Of a stretch of DNA of 64,000 nt, positions 1-11,889 are shown in pieces. Each line of letters begins with the position of its first letter. The stretch's first letter is position 1. Both the position numbers and the translations under genes were made by a program. Under the pieces are notes generated by a model. The model was given only the letters and a program-made list of their open reading frames with translations, was not told the DNA's origin and ran no database searches. Source of the stretch: Nymphaea colorata (lineage: Eukaryota > Streptophyta > Magnoliopsida > Nymphaeales > Nymphaeaceae); the NCBI RefSeq assembly GCF_008831285.2, contig NC_045144.1, positions 2,968,268 through 3,032,267 on the forward strand, given 5' to 3'.

Positions 1-526
1 AACATGGTAGAAATATGTTCCTTAATTTAGAGCAGAAGTGGTGCAAGATTATTTCCAACCAGAAGGCCAATAGGCAAACTAAATCATGTGTTTGACTGAA
101 TCTAATACCCCAATCTGCTTCCTAGAATTCAGAGCGAGACTTGACTACCAAACTTTATGAGGTAAAATGATTTAAGAAAAAAAGAAAGGTCTCCTATTTG
201 ATACCCTTGAGATTCCCATCTTACCGCCTTTAAACACACCACCTGCCATGATCTATTTGACCCCAATTATCATCTCATAGAAGTATGAATCACTTACGGG
301 GCAATGAAAAAGGACATTATTTAATATTGTTTATATCACATTAATGGTGACTGAAAGCAACCAAATGGAAATGTTTCTTTTGGAATTGCGCGGTTGGAAG
401 ATTTCCTGGTCGCTCACTTGATAATACCAACATCAAGAAAGTATCTATATTTGAATGGGGTAATTGCTTTGGTGGATCAATAGTGGATAATAATTTCGAA
501 CATTCTAAAGCAGCAAGAATAATTTA

Positions 527-606
527 TTAAATGGCCAAAGATAAAACTTGATCACGGGTTTTATTCTTAAATGGCCAAAGATAAAACTTGATCACGGGTT
601 TTATTC
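527..606. repeat. perfect 40-bp tandem duplication
   Basis: Two adjacent identical 40-bp units (527-566 and 567-606), each containing the string AAACTTGATCACGGG. The absence of differences implies a recent duplication or replication slippage event. Confidence 0.95.
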
Positions 607-1335
607 TGGGTGAGTAGGAGGTTTACAGCCCATCACTCAGGAAAGAAGCCCATAGGGCCCTCCAAATATTTTTTATATTTTTGAGGCTTTGAGCTGCTTC
701 CACGTCAACAATGACAACAGTGCACTCTTCAACTTGAAAAATACGCCCCATCGCTTAAGACACAAGGAAAACTTACATAACAAAACCATTTTAAACGTAT
801 CCCTATCCCAAACAACCACACTATAATCCTTGAAGCCATCACGGGGTTCTACTTGTAAGTGATGAGTAGAGCGAAAATGTGGTAGTTCAACTAAACAGGT
901 TTTACTTTGGAAAGTTGGAATAACTGGGGAAAAAGCTTGCGATCGAATTCCTTGCTGCAGGATGCTAAGGAGCAGCAAGAAAGAAGCCGCCATAGATGTA
1001 GGCCGTTTCAGGCCATGTATTTTGAACCTATCAAGAATACTGTGCTGTCAACAGTAGTTTTTTTCCTAAAAAAGTTTACAAAATATCAACGACTAAAAGG
1101 TGGAAGTGTCCTTGTGCTTGTGCTTCTTAATTGATTGCTAGCTCGTTGAAAAACCAAAAGCATAGTGGGCGGTGGGGCAACTCATAAAGGTAGGTAGTTT
1201 AGATGGTCCTCTGGTTTTATGATAGTTGAAAGACGTAAGCGTCGGCTCTGATCAAAATAGTTTATCTGGAAAAAGGTTGGTTGGTTTTAATATTCATTTT
1301 ACAAAGAAAGATTGCATACATCCACAGTAGCTTGC

Positions 1336-1337
<2 letters not shown>

Positions 1338-1384
<47 letters not shown>
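1338..1384. repeat. (TA)n microsatellite
   Basis: About 47 bp of uninterrupted alternating T and A. Likely to be length-polymorphic. Confidence 0.95.
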
Positions 1385-1388
<4 letters not shown>

Positions 1389-1420
1389 GACAGATAATTC
1401 GATTCTGGAACTTCATTTTC

Positions 1421-1460
1421 TTGTCTTTTGAGCAAACTGTTTGTCTTTTGAGCAAACTGT
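1421..1460. repeat. perfect 20-bp tandem duplication
   Basis: Two adjacent identical copies of TTGTCTTTTGAGCAAACTGT, 37 bp downstream of the TA microsatellite. Confidence 0.95.
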
Positions 1461-2369
1461 GTGCAGTTACTAGAGTATTCAAATGATGGTTAGGTGGCTG
1501 AAGGTAAGTGCTAGAACGAACACATTAATAATAGCCAGTCATATCCAGCAGCCCTATTGAACATTGCCCAACAGTATGCTGCAATCCGGAAAAAGATTTT
1601 AAAGGCTAATTGGTTATTTTACCATGCATTTGAAAAAGCATGGTTGTTATTAATTTAGTGTGTGTTGTAAATTAAATTAAACTTATGAATGTTTTGTTTT
1701 TGGTGTATATATAAAGGCCAAATTTATGGCATATTTTTTGTGAAAAAGCAGTAAGCTTTTCACAAGAAGGCGTTGAAAAAGCTCTTCAAAAAGATAAATT
1801 TGCAATTGATCTTAGGAGAGGAAAAAGAGCATTATGAAGAGTGGCGGAAGAGAATAAAAGAAAATCAAAAGAAGAGGACATGTACCTACCATAGGGACTT
1901 TATGTCCTGCATGAAAAAGTTGATTTTTTTTTTGTTTTTTGGCTATGCTTGAATGGTGCCGACAGGGGTGGAGTTAAGAAGTTTTGTGTAGGGACGGAAC
2001 TATAGTTTTAAAATTTTAACAGGGGATGAAATATAATTTTTTCAAATCTGTTTTATATAAGTTAAACTAAAATTTTAAGTATTACATATAAAATTTTGAA
2101 TTTTTAAAAACCTGAGGAAAGACCATAATCCCTATGCCCCTACGGCTCTACCTCCGGCCCTGGGTGCATAACAAAGATTTAACATTTTGATGGTAGAATC
2201 AAGGAAGAAGCTAAACGGATTCAATTGGAGGCAAATGAACACCAAGAACCAGATGCATCTCATTAAACTTGAAAATATATTTCTTTTTCATCAAACTGAG
2301 AAATAAATTTCTCAGTCATCACACACACATCAAAATGGGAATCAAAAAGATTTTTCTCATTCTATTTTT

Positions 2370-2432
2370 TTAGGAAATATATTTTTGAAAATATATTTCC
2401 AATTCCAGATTTCCAGCCATCAAACAGGCTCT
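2370..2432 (-). mobile_element. possible end of a MITE-like element
   Basis: Read on the minus strand from 2432, the sequence starts AGAGCCTGTTTGATGGC and continues with GGAAAT/GGAATTGG-type words. This is like the terminal sequence of the Harbinger-type element at 35240-36201 (GGGGGCGTTTCATGC, then GGAAATC and GAATTGG). No matching opposite end or target duplication was found, so this may be a truncated terminus or a chance resemblance. Confidence 0.25.
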
Positions 2433-3912
2433 AATAGATTATGCAAAATACTTCGGATATGCAATTAGTAGATCCAGACTTGCCAAGCAAGTCCAAGGAC
2501 TCATGATCCAGATGCAAGTCCAGGCTCAGGACAAGCTAAGGCACAAGGGAGATGGTCCACTCGAGTGACCAAATGGCAAAGCAGGAAGCTCAATCATTGA
2601 AGACCTGCACAATAAAAACAAAAGGGGATTTGTGACCTTGGAGGACGAAAACTGAAGTGTCGTTCTTGCAACGAGAAATTTGGACATTCAACAAAAGATG
2701 GTATGATTGAAGAACATTGACTAAAGCCGCAGATCGCGTTAATCTACGGCAAATATGCATCACCGTCACCTTAACCAAATACAAACACTGGGGACTGGAA
2801 CTACCTCAACTTGGAGGTTCCCTTTAGCCAGGGGCAGATTCACTATGAGCGGAAAAATTCTTTTATTTTTATATTGGCATTCATAAGTAACTTTTCTTAT
2901 TTACACATTAATACCCTTTAAAAATTTAAAATCTAATTTAAAATCTTATATATAGTGGATCTAGAGTCACAACTAACTTGTTCATATAGTCACAAATAAC
3001 GTTTCGAAGTTTTAAACAGTAAGGTTTTTCTTTTACTATTAATACTAATACAGTGAGCTTGAAAAAAAGAGAAAAGTTTGATAAAGTTTTAAAAATTTTA
3101 AAAAACAAAAAATGAGAAAAAAACTAAAATAAGTGAGAAACTAATAACACAAACATTAAAAGATAAGTAGATTTGCAACAAATAAAAAAAATAAAAAATG
3201 AAAACAAAATGTTTGGCATTAAAATAATTGAAAAAAATGAAAAGGTGAAAAAAAATGTGTTAAAAATGGGTCAAAACGCGTTTTTTTTCGTTTTTTAATG
3301 TTTTTTCAAAAAAACTCTTTTTTAAACAGGTTTAAACGACCGTCTAATTTATCGTGTTTTTTTCGATTTTGTTTTAAAAAAACGTGTGTTTTACGTTCTT
3401 AACCAACACTTTTTAGTTATACCCCTGTGGTTAGCCAGACGGCCCAGCCCTTCCTTTTTGGTAAACAGTCTTTTACCAAGGTCACCATCACCAGGCGGGA
3501 GGAGGTTCCGTCGGGTTGTGTGCTCCACCGTGTTTGCTAAGGCGTCCACTGTACCAACTTCCAAAGGATGGATGCCAAGCAACTTGATTTATAGGTGGGA
3601 TTGGTGTTTTAAATTTCAGTAAAGTTGGTTATATGCATCATCCCCAATCAGAAAACTTGGTTATATGCAACATCCCCAATCCGAGTTTCCTTGATGTTTA
3701 ATTTACTTTTTCTGCGTTAATATGATTAATAACTAAAATACCAAGGAAAACTTTTTGTAAGGATAAAATTTAAAAAAAAAAAAGTAAAAAGACTATAAAC
3801 AATATTTTTTTAATAAATTATCAAATATCTTTCCACCGCCTCCAAGGTGTGCCCGAGGTAACTTTCACTCGTCAAAGGAAGGCAACCCTATGATTACACT
3901 AATCAATCTGGG

Positions 3913-4025
3913 CCACTAGTAGCCACAAGAGACCGGCCACGTGACCCGACCCGCTATTGAATGGATGGACCACTAGTAGCCACAAGAGACCGGCCACGTG
4001 ACCCGACCCTCTTTTGAATGGATGG
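3913..4025. repeat. 57-bp tandem duplication carrying a G-box in each copy
   Basis: Two adjacent units (3913-3969, 3970-4025) that are almost identical. Each contains GGCCACGTGACCCGACC, which includes the palindromic G-box core CACGTG bound by plant bZIP and bHLH factors. No nearby gene start is evident, so a regulatory role is only a possibility. Confidence 0.85.
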
Positions 4026-5482
4026 TGACAGCCAGCTCTACCGGAATACACCCTATGCATGACCAAGTAGGGTTGGGCTCCGGCAGAGGCCAGTACCGGG
4101 CCCGGCCCAATGGGCCCACACGAATCGGCCCCGATTAACTTTTAAATTTATTTATTATTAATAATAATATATATTTTACTATTAAAATATATTTTATATT
4201 TAAAAAAAATATTTTTATATTTTTGAAAAATAAATTTTTATTTGAATTGGGTCGGGCCAGGCCAACCCGATGCCCACCCCATCATCAACCAGTGTAGGAG
4301 AGGAGTAGGATCCAGCCCCTGTCTGAGATTAATCAATCTTGGCCACGGCCCTCATCCTGGGTCTAGATCCATTTTTGGGACTAAAATCCAATATGGGAAC
4401 CCAAAAAGGGGCTTATGTCTTGATTTAGGCGATTCCAAACGTAGTTTAGGACCCAAACCTCTTTGAGGCACAAGCCGGGGACCAGAACTAGTGTGCCCGG
4501 ACTTCAATGCTGAACCATGGCCATACTGAGATCCTGGCCCAATTCAAACCTTTTCTTTTTTGTCCTAACGCAAATCCAAATACCTACGCCTAACTAAATC
4601 AAACCCAACGAGAGCCCCAATTTAGACTTGAGTTGGCCAAAAACAAGGTGCACATGTTGGATCTAAAGCAGATCTTGACTAGACCCGTATTTCGCAACAC
4701 CTAAGTCTTTAGGTCCCACATATTCCGTGCCTCATCCAACGATTCATTAGAGACCAATCTGGTTAAGTTACTACTAAATTAAAACTAGTTGTCTATTATG
4801 ACTACCTAAGACTAGCATATTCTCCCTAATCCTACGAGACTTTTGTAACAACTAACAACTACATTTTCCTCACATTCCCATTCTAGGCCTACAATAACGT
4901 CCTGCAACCCGCAGGTCTTGATCCTCTCACAAATTTTAAAAACTTCAAAAATTTATATGTAAATTTCAAAAATTTAAGTTTAGCATATATTTAAAAAATA
5001 AAAATTATTATTTTTGTCCCTATTAAATTTTTGAAACTATAGTTCAGTCCCTAGAACGAAACATTTCTACATTCGCCCTTGCATCGGAGCAACCCTCATG
5101 CTCACATCTAAAAAGTTAAGAAAAGATATGGTGGACAAGGATGCAGAAGACTCAAGAGCAATAGGAATAAGGCAAAGTTGAGAACTGAGAGGTGATGAAG
5201 AGAGACTGAAGAGTGCCAAATTTCAATTTACTGATCACGCACAACATGCCTTGACCCACTACATGCAATTGCATCAAGGGACACAAACCATGCAGGATTA
5301 CATACTTTGTCGCCTTTCTTATTTCCAAATGCAAATTAAAAGCAAAACCTCCAACAGGGTGGTTCAAGAATGAAAAAGAGAGACTAATGGTACTTAACCA
5401 ATAGCAAAGCAAAACAACAAGTAGTATTTGGTAGTAGGAACACCTTTCAATCTAAACCAAAAATTGGAGTATGCTCATAAAA

Positions 5483-5661
5483 CAGTAGTTCTAATATCCC
5501 ATGAATCTGCGTCAATTCTTTAGACAGATTTATGAGGCACTCACAAGATGTCTTTGTTGCCAAACAACCTCACAGTAGTTCTAATGTCCCATGAATCTGC
5601 TTCAATTTTTCATATAGATTCATGAGACACATACAAGATGTCTTTGTTGCCAAACAACCTC
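5483..5661. repeat. diverged 90-bp tandem duplication
   Basis: Units 5483-5572 and 5573-5661 share CAGTAGTTCTAAT at the start and AAGATGTCTTTGTTGCC near the end, with about ten differences in between. It is older than the perfect duplications upstream. Confidence 0.9.
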
Positions 5662-7028
5662 TTATTGTACATTAAACTACTGCCAAAATGTTGCAGAAAA
5701 CCAAAAGAATATAAAGGAATGCAGAACATACTTCTGTTTGGGTTGACACTAATTTAGTCAGGTTTAATTTGACTTTAGCAGCACTGGCACATAGAATTAT
5801 ATAGAGTTCACAGGATCTTTATATAGGTTAATGATGACGCCTAGTGCAGTAGTGCTGTATAAATGCTTTGTTTATGGTGTGGTTGTGGTAATTGGTTAAG
5901 ATGGTTGGCCTCCTTTTCACAAGATTAATCCAACAACCTTTGGACTCACAGGCGGATGGCTTTCGAACATCTTGACAGGAGAATGTCTCTATCAATAGAA
6001 TCATCCAATCAACTGGAACTTGATTGTCAAATATCTGAACTCCCAATTGGAAGACAAAGCGGATCAAAGCAACAAACACAAGAAAGCTTGTCCAAAATAT
6101 TCGTGTTTGCTTTTTATATATCCTAAGTTCAATGAAAAGCAACGTAGCTAAAATGCGCATCACCTAAAGTTTGTTTCCTTTTGCATTTTCTTCCCTTGCC
6201 AATTGCTTTTAAAGTATTTTCCCGACCACCAAAACTCCAGAATTCGATAAATTTCAAAGAAAGGAGGGAAAAGAAATTTAGAAAGAAAAGGAATGAGAAC
6301 ATAAGATAATTACGTGATTTCCTTTACTGTTCTCATCTCTGATTTGGCAAATCAGAGGATACTCATTATGCATAATTTCCTTGTATGTCGCCGTGCATAA
6401 AGAAATAAAATCGGCAGAAATTTCCATATTATAGGAAACCACTACTATGGACTGTTTTGTTTCCATGCATAGAAAAACCATGTCAATTTTTGGAAATGAT
6501 CTTCAATGCTTCTTCTTTCTTCGCCTCTCTCCCATACATAAAATAAATAACATAAAATCACACACATCTATGTATACGTAATAATGAATTTGTAACATAA
6601 TTTTTACGTACATAATCAAGAATTATATAAGTATATTGCGTGTATATTTGTGCATTTATATAAATAAATAAATAAAACAAAGTTAAATCAAACAAGGTAG
6701 TCAAATGGATTTATGGATTAGTTGGAAATGTTGAATAATATTCATTCTCTCTTCGTCTCTCTCGCATATATAAAATAAAAAAGGAAAAATCTCATATTTA
6801 TAATTAGATATATTCAAAAACTTGTAACGGAATTGTTAAATATATATATATAATAAGAAATTATATAAGTACGTTGAGTTTACATACGTGTGTGCACTTA
6901 TGCACATAAAGAAAGCAAAAGTAAATCAAACATGGCAATAAATGCGGGCAACCCCCTCATCCTCTAAATATGTAAACTTGAGAAAACGGGATCTTCCGTT
7001 TCTTAACGATTCAAGACAACTAAAAGCC

Positions 7029-7037
7029 TATATAAAT
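7029..7037 (+). promoter_or_regulatory. TATA box of the STIG1-like gene
   Basis: TATATAAAT lies about 95 bp before the ATG at 7131. That fits a transcription start near 7060 and a short 5' leader. Confidence 0.7.
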
Positions 7038-7130
7038 CCCGGCCAGTACCTAAACGGAGTCATAACAATTAAAGTATCAGAATCTCTAGTAATTTCTTCT
7101 GCGTCACTTCTCCACTTCCTGCCCACCAAC

Positions 7131-7526
7131 ATGAGGCCCTCTGTACTCGCGCTCATGATCTGCTTGGCCATTGGCACCCTGACTGCAGCTCACACCACCA
7201 GAGAGCTCAGCACCCATACATTGGATGCTAGACCCAGTGAGTTTCTAGCCAGGTCCGTTGGGGAGGCATGGAGCTGTAATTCCTGGCCGGGCACCTGTCG
7301 ATTGCTCCGTGGCTCCGCCGGCCCGGACTGCTGCCATGGCGCCTGCGTCAGCATGCAACGCGATGCGCGGCACTGCGGCGTCTGTGGGAAGAAGTGCAGG
7401 CACTTGGAGGCGTGTTGCCATGGAAAATGTGTGAACCTGATGTTTGATGCACACCACTGCGGAAGCTGCAACAAGAAGTGCAAGAGTGGTGCTCGCTGTT
7501 CGTATGGGATGTGCGATTATGCGTAG
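7131..7526 (+). CDS. STIG1-like secreted cysteine-rich protein
   Basis: An intronless 131-residue protein. Residues 1-22 form a signal peptide with a hydrophobic core (VLALMICLAIGTL), so the product is expected in the apoplast. A short variable stretch follows. From about residue 47 the protein carries the STIG1 (stigma-specific protein) cysteine pattern, 16 Cys in all, with two related blocks: CCHGACVSM...HCGVCGKKC and CCHGKCVNL...HCGSCNKKC, ending CSYGMCDY. Length and layout match the family, whose members act in stigma exudate and pollen-tube growth or, for the GRIM REAPER type, in cell-death signalling. Which role applies here cannot be read from sequence. The frame is open upstream to 6942, but the ATG at 7131 is chosen because it begins the signal peptide and follows the TATA box. 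No damage is visible and the gene looks functional. Confidence 0.9.
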   Translation: MRPSVLALMICLAIGTLTAAHTTRELSTHTLDARPSEFLARSVGEAWSCNSWPGTCRLLRGSAGPDCCHGACVSMQRDARHCGVCGKKCRHLEACCHGKCVNLMFDAHHCGSCNKKCKSGARCSYGMCDYA

Positions 7527-7644
7527 GAATTCTCTCGCAGGCGCTTAAATCTCTTAAGCAGTAACTGTTATTCCTGCGTTGATTTTGCTTTGTTCTGAGT
7601 CAATTTCTTTTTGGTAGAAGGCTTTCATGGTTCAACGTTCTAAT

Positions 7645-7650
7645 AATAAA
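7645..7650 (+). terminator. poly(A) signal of the STIG1-like gene
   Basis: AATAAA 119 bp after the stop codon, in a T-rich context typical of a plant 3' end. Confidence 0.65.
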
Positions 7651-7836
7651 TCACGCTTGTGAATCCTGTCATCTTCATCCTCCTCCTCTCTGCTGTTGAA
7701 GAACTCTTAATTGGTGTCTCGGTTACTGAAAGGATCTGAACTGGCCAAAACAACGAAAATCTCGTTTTGAGAAACTCAGTTTGGACGCGATCCAACTGTG
7801 CCGTCGATACTAGTTCATTTTTTTGAATTACCGGTT

Positions 7837-7880
<44 letters not shown>

Positions 7881-9430
7881 GAACCATTGCCAAAAAAGCT
7901 AAAACTTTGCCTACATGGCGCAGTGGCATTAGTGACTTGTGACGCTTTTGAGGATGGTTCTGAACATTGTTAAAAGCTTTAGCAACGTCCAGTTTTTTTC
8001 ATGTGGCTAAAATATGGTTTAGTTCATGAGCATGAGCGGTTGCTGTTTGTTTTTGGCAATCGTAACTACATCGGGACGATTAAAATCTAGAGCGCGGCAG
8101 AGAGCTTAGCATTTTGAAACTATTGTGAACACTTTTCATATTGAACACCAGAAAAGTCTAGCGGGTTTCTTAACACATTTTCAGAAATATCAACGTGTAT
8201 CAAACATGAATTAGCGGCAGGTCAATGCGATGGTAAAACCTTTTTGTACATTTTATAATAGTTTGAAATCTAACTGGTTAACCATTGATTAAAACGGTCA
8301 AATAACTGCAGAGTAAGGGAAGAGCGTGGTCTCCATTAGTACTAGCATAGGTCTTGTGGGTGATACAATGATGATGCACAACTCAATTCTTTCCGATCTG
8401 GTGGCCCATTCCACATGTCATTTTTCACGATTATTGTTTTTCAAAAATAAACTTGTAGATATGTTCAGCCGATTTACAATCGACTCAAACGACATTTTAA
8501 GGTGTCAACACATCCTATTTCGGCCAAGCTTGGTCTCTGCTGTGCATTTCCAATTTCCATGGTTTAAATGCTTATATAAGTCTGTACTTAAAAGGAGAGC
8601 GGTTCCGATCCCAGTAAGTTCAGGATCAATAAAATAGCCTCTAAGGAGGAAATGAAAAGTGTACATTACAAGCGCATGCCCTATCCCGTGCTTATAATAA
8701 TATTTTTATTTAATTTTTAAGATATTATTTTAAAGTATTAGTATTATTAAGTTTTTATTTTGGCTATCCTAAGTTATTATTATCTAAAGTGCTCATCCTT
8801 CATATTTACTTTAAATAAAAATACATTTTTTCATTAATGCAGTTCACAAGCAATTCCAATACGGATTCACCCGATTTGGTGGACCATAAGTTACCCCTTT
8901 CGATTTAACAATACTTTGATAATGTTGGATGGAGCAGCTAAATAACGCATGGAATATTGGAAAGATATTAAGATCAAAATTAGAAACCTTTCAAACTACA
9001 TTTTTGGTAAACAAACAGCAATACCTTTAAAAAGAAGAAACACAAGATACATGGTGGTCGTGGTCCTCGTGGAAGCAAATCCACCATTAAAGAGAGTGGT
9101 CAGTGCCGAGTATTGACCGCAATCAAGGTGAAGGGTGCGCTGATAAGCAAGCATATGATAAAAGGAATAAAGGAACATTATATATTCTGGAAACTAATGT
9201 TCCAAGGTACTTTGCAAATCTCATTTTTTGTCATCCAAACAAAATCATGGTTTCAAAGACTAAAAACCTGGTCTCTGTCATGTCATCGAAACACAAACCA
9301 GATTCTCACAACTCATTACAAAGAAGTGGCTTTCACAAAGGTTATTGCAAAAAAACCTTTTTTCAAGGTGTCATCCAAATGCAACCTTAAGTTTGCATTA
9401 TAAAAATTACATTCAAATTAGTTTCATTCA
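7651..9430. other. intergenic DNA with a (CT)n(AT)n microsatellite
   Basis: No coding region is supported. A compound microsatellite runs from about 7835 to 7880 (CT repeats, then AT repeats). The rest is unremarkable AT-rich sequence. Confidence 0.6.
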
Positions 9431-9528
9431 TCAACTGATCTGCTGCGGGTTGCAGCTATCTTCCAGTAGGGCAGACTGTTCCTTGGTCTGTTTCTCAAGA
9501 GCAAAGAGCTCAGCGATACCAGTTCCAG
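9431..9528 (-). pseudogene. orphan exon-like fragment resembling malic enzyme
   Basis: On the minus strand, after a T-rich tract and an AG acceptor (CTTGCAAG), 98 bases encode GTGIAELFALEKQTKEQ and run to a TGA. The first part closely resembles the dinucleotide-binding segment of plant malic enzymes, where AGTGIAEL-x-ALE follows the GAGE motif and precedes a K-Q-T run. After KQTK the resemblance stops. I found no neighbouring malic enzyme exons on either side: the upstream GAGE-coding exon and the downstream WLVDSKGL part are both missing. This is best read as a captured or relict exon. A chance match of about 15 residues is possible. Confidence 0.35.
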
Positions 9529-10588
9529 CTTGCAAGTGTTTAAAAAAATAAAAAGAAAAAGATGATTTCATAAAATAAAGTACGTGGGAGAAAAATATTC
9601 TTCTATTATATTTGGTGGGAGGAATATATCTTGCCCTAAAAAAGCTGCATAGATACATACAATTAGGGGGGAAAACAAAAACAAAAACAAGCTAAACCAA
9701 AAGGATAAACACAAAAAAGAATCTATTTTGTAAACAAAAAATCATCGACACCTTCGTATCACCCAGTTGACGTGAACTATATGTTAAAAGAAGTGGCACT
9801 GGGTACAAAATGTAATCATTTCTCAACTGAATTCACCAGAACCAAGGAACACCTAACTTCAGGTTGAACAGAAAAACTCAAACTACTTAGCAGAAATGAC
9901 TAGCATGAGACAATAGAACTTAAATGCAGAGAATATACACTTGAGAAGCAGACGCTAAGATGACCAGAGATCCTTGCACGATTGGGGAATACGTCCATCA
10001 GCTTATATTATAAGAAAAGCTCACAGCTAGAAAGGAAAGGTAGTGGCAGTCTAGAATGTAGAAACATTTAAGACAAGACATGAAGTCTGCAAGGAAGCTA
10101 GAGATTGCTTAACAAGTGCCTTAAAATATTAGTTAAAATCAGATCATTAGTGGAAATAAATATAGGAGCATAAAAACATTAATTAATATAAGACAATATA
10201 CATGAAAATAAGCAAGTCCTCTGAATATCTGTGAATCGCTAGCAGATGAGGAAATGAGAACTGTTTATAAACTGATGATCAGGTCGTAATACTACAAGAG
10301 TCAGAAGGTCGGCAGACTTCAACACCCTAAATTTCTAATGCCAATACCTAATTCAAAATGAAGAGTCATTTCAGATCAATCAAAACAAACTGCCAGAAAC
10401 TATAGGGAAAAATGACTACTTCGCAAGAACACAAGAAGGTCCTCCAGTACTCCATCTCTCCTTACACATTATGGCCAAACTATTGACGTCTAACTGGGGT
10501 CCAACAGATACATCATCTTTAGTCATGAGTTGCAGAAAGTACTTCAGAAATTCTACTACATTAAGAACTTTCAAAAGAATTTGCTAAC

Positions 10589-11094
10589 CTGGTTTATCAC
10601 CATTCCAACATCTCTCGCTTCCTCAACAGTGTCATGTCTTAGTCCCCTTGATAGTTGTATATCAGCATCTCCACATAATATTATTCTTAAGTTCCTCTTG
10701 TTCCATATCAAAAAGTATGTAAAAGAAGCTGCATTTCGTAGAGTAGCAACTTGTTGAGGCTATGACACAACTCAGAAGAATAAAGTAGAAAAAATACAAA
10801 TCAATCATGGTAAAAGACAGAACGCAGGAACTTCAATCTACAGCCAGAAGCTGCCATGTTAAAGTTGAAAATATAAGCCATAGGTTGTAGTTTGAGTGAC
10901 AGCATGTTATTATTTGGTTGAGCTTGGCATAATGGTCTGAATTAATCACTCCTGTTTGTTTGTGGTCAGAGAGAAAAAATAAATCCTCCTCGTAAGCAGT
11001 TGACATAGTACCTTGGGAGTTGGACCTGCAGAGTTCTCACGACAACCAGAATTTGGAAAATCAAAAGCAGTCTTTCAGTATCGAAGGCATCTGA
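10589..11094 (-). CDS. two exon-like segments of an unrecognised protein (partial)
   Basis: Two minus-strand blocks have good splice borders and matching phase. Exon A is 11026-11094, with acceptor CTTGAG before it and donor CTGCAG/GTCC after it; it encodes 23 residues including SDAFDTERLLLIFQILVVV. Exon B is 10589-10759, with acceptor CATAG and donor AACCAG/GTTAGC; it encodes 57 residues including RIILCGDADIQLSRGL and HDTVEEARDVG. Both are 3n long and join in phase 0 over a 266-bp intron. If exon B is not spliced, the frame ends a few codons later. I do not recognise the family. Possible further exons downstream (10.3 kb, and 9.97-10.01 kb ending in ADGRIPQSCKDLW) are weaker. This may be part of a gene or a relict of one. 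Confidence 0.35.
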
Positions 11095-11382
11095 CTCAAG
11101 ACAAACAATAATAAGGTCAGATCAAAACAGTGACATAATGAGAGAAGATTTGCATAGTCCTCATTCCTCAAGTCAAAGTCATCACATGATACACATGTCC
11201 CTTGTAACTGAATTTACTAACACCCCATAGGACAAAAGCAGCCCCTTCTAACTCACTGTACCCGATGTCCGTGCCGTGTCTTACGTGTGTCCATACCTGT
11301 GCCCATGTCCACCCAAGTTGACACCGACATTTCATGTGCACAGCTGCACCCGTGTATCAGAGTAGATAATAGATACACACAA

Positions 11383-11383
<1 letters not shown>

Positions 11384-11433
<50 letters not shown>
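11384..11433. repeat. (CA)n(TA)n compound microsatellite
   Basis: About 33 bp of CA repeats followed directly by about 17 bp of AT repeats. Confidence 0.95.
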
Positions 11434-11889
11434 AAGTAGCCACAGACACTGTATCTGGTTTCCACTACTGAGGGTTTTCCTTTTTTTGACAAAAGTTGTT
11501 TTCTTCTGGGAAAATCTCAGGCAAAATCTCAGAGAATTTTTAAAAAATAAATAATTCACAATATTAGGTAAAATAAATAAATGACAAACTAATAAGAAAA
11601 CATACCATATATCTAGTTAAAATGATAAAATAATAAGCATCATATTACATCTAAGAGGTCAAGTTAAATACCTAAGGAAAGAGGAAATAAAAACAAAAGT
11701 CGAAAAAAATAGAGACAAAATAATGATCGGAATAAAAACGTGATAAATTTATTTTGAATATTTTTTTCAAAATGTCATGTATTATTCCCCTTTGTTTGTT
11801 TTTTTTCATTTTTCATTAATATCATGATATTTTCTAAAATATGGTGATATCTATGGATATATGTTAGCCACTGCCAACAAGGACTGCCC

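Larger units (their letters stand above)
1..7027. other. intergenic DNA, no supported gene
   Basis: Seven kilobases with only short, AT-rich, uninformative reading frames on both strands. None resembles a family I recognise, and the composition swings between very AT-rich blocks (3.0-3.4 kb, 4.14-4.24 kb, 6.5-6.9 kb) and GC-richer patches (4.07-4.13 kb, 4.24-4.55 kb). Several short tandem duplications are listed separately. A minus-strand frame at 5828-6160 (about 110 codons) is hydrophobic at its start but has no recognisable motif. Confidence 0.6.

Noticed and set aside
3050-3400. AT-rich block with AACGCGTTTTTTTTCG words similar to the inverted repeats at 22.8-23.8 kb
   Set aside because: Only loose similarity of low-complexity words; no ends or duplication could be paired.
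5828-6163. Minus-strand frame of about 110 codons with a hydrophobic start
   Set aside because: No family resemblance, no promoter or poly(A) context, and a composition like the surrounding AT-rich DNA.
7190-7483. Two minus-strand frames opposite the STIG1-like gene
   Set aside because: Antisense shadows of a GC-richer coding sequence; no motifs, and the plus strand carries the conserved cysteine pattern.
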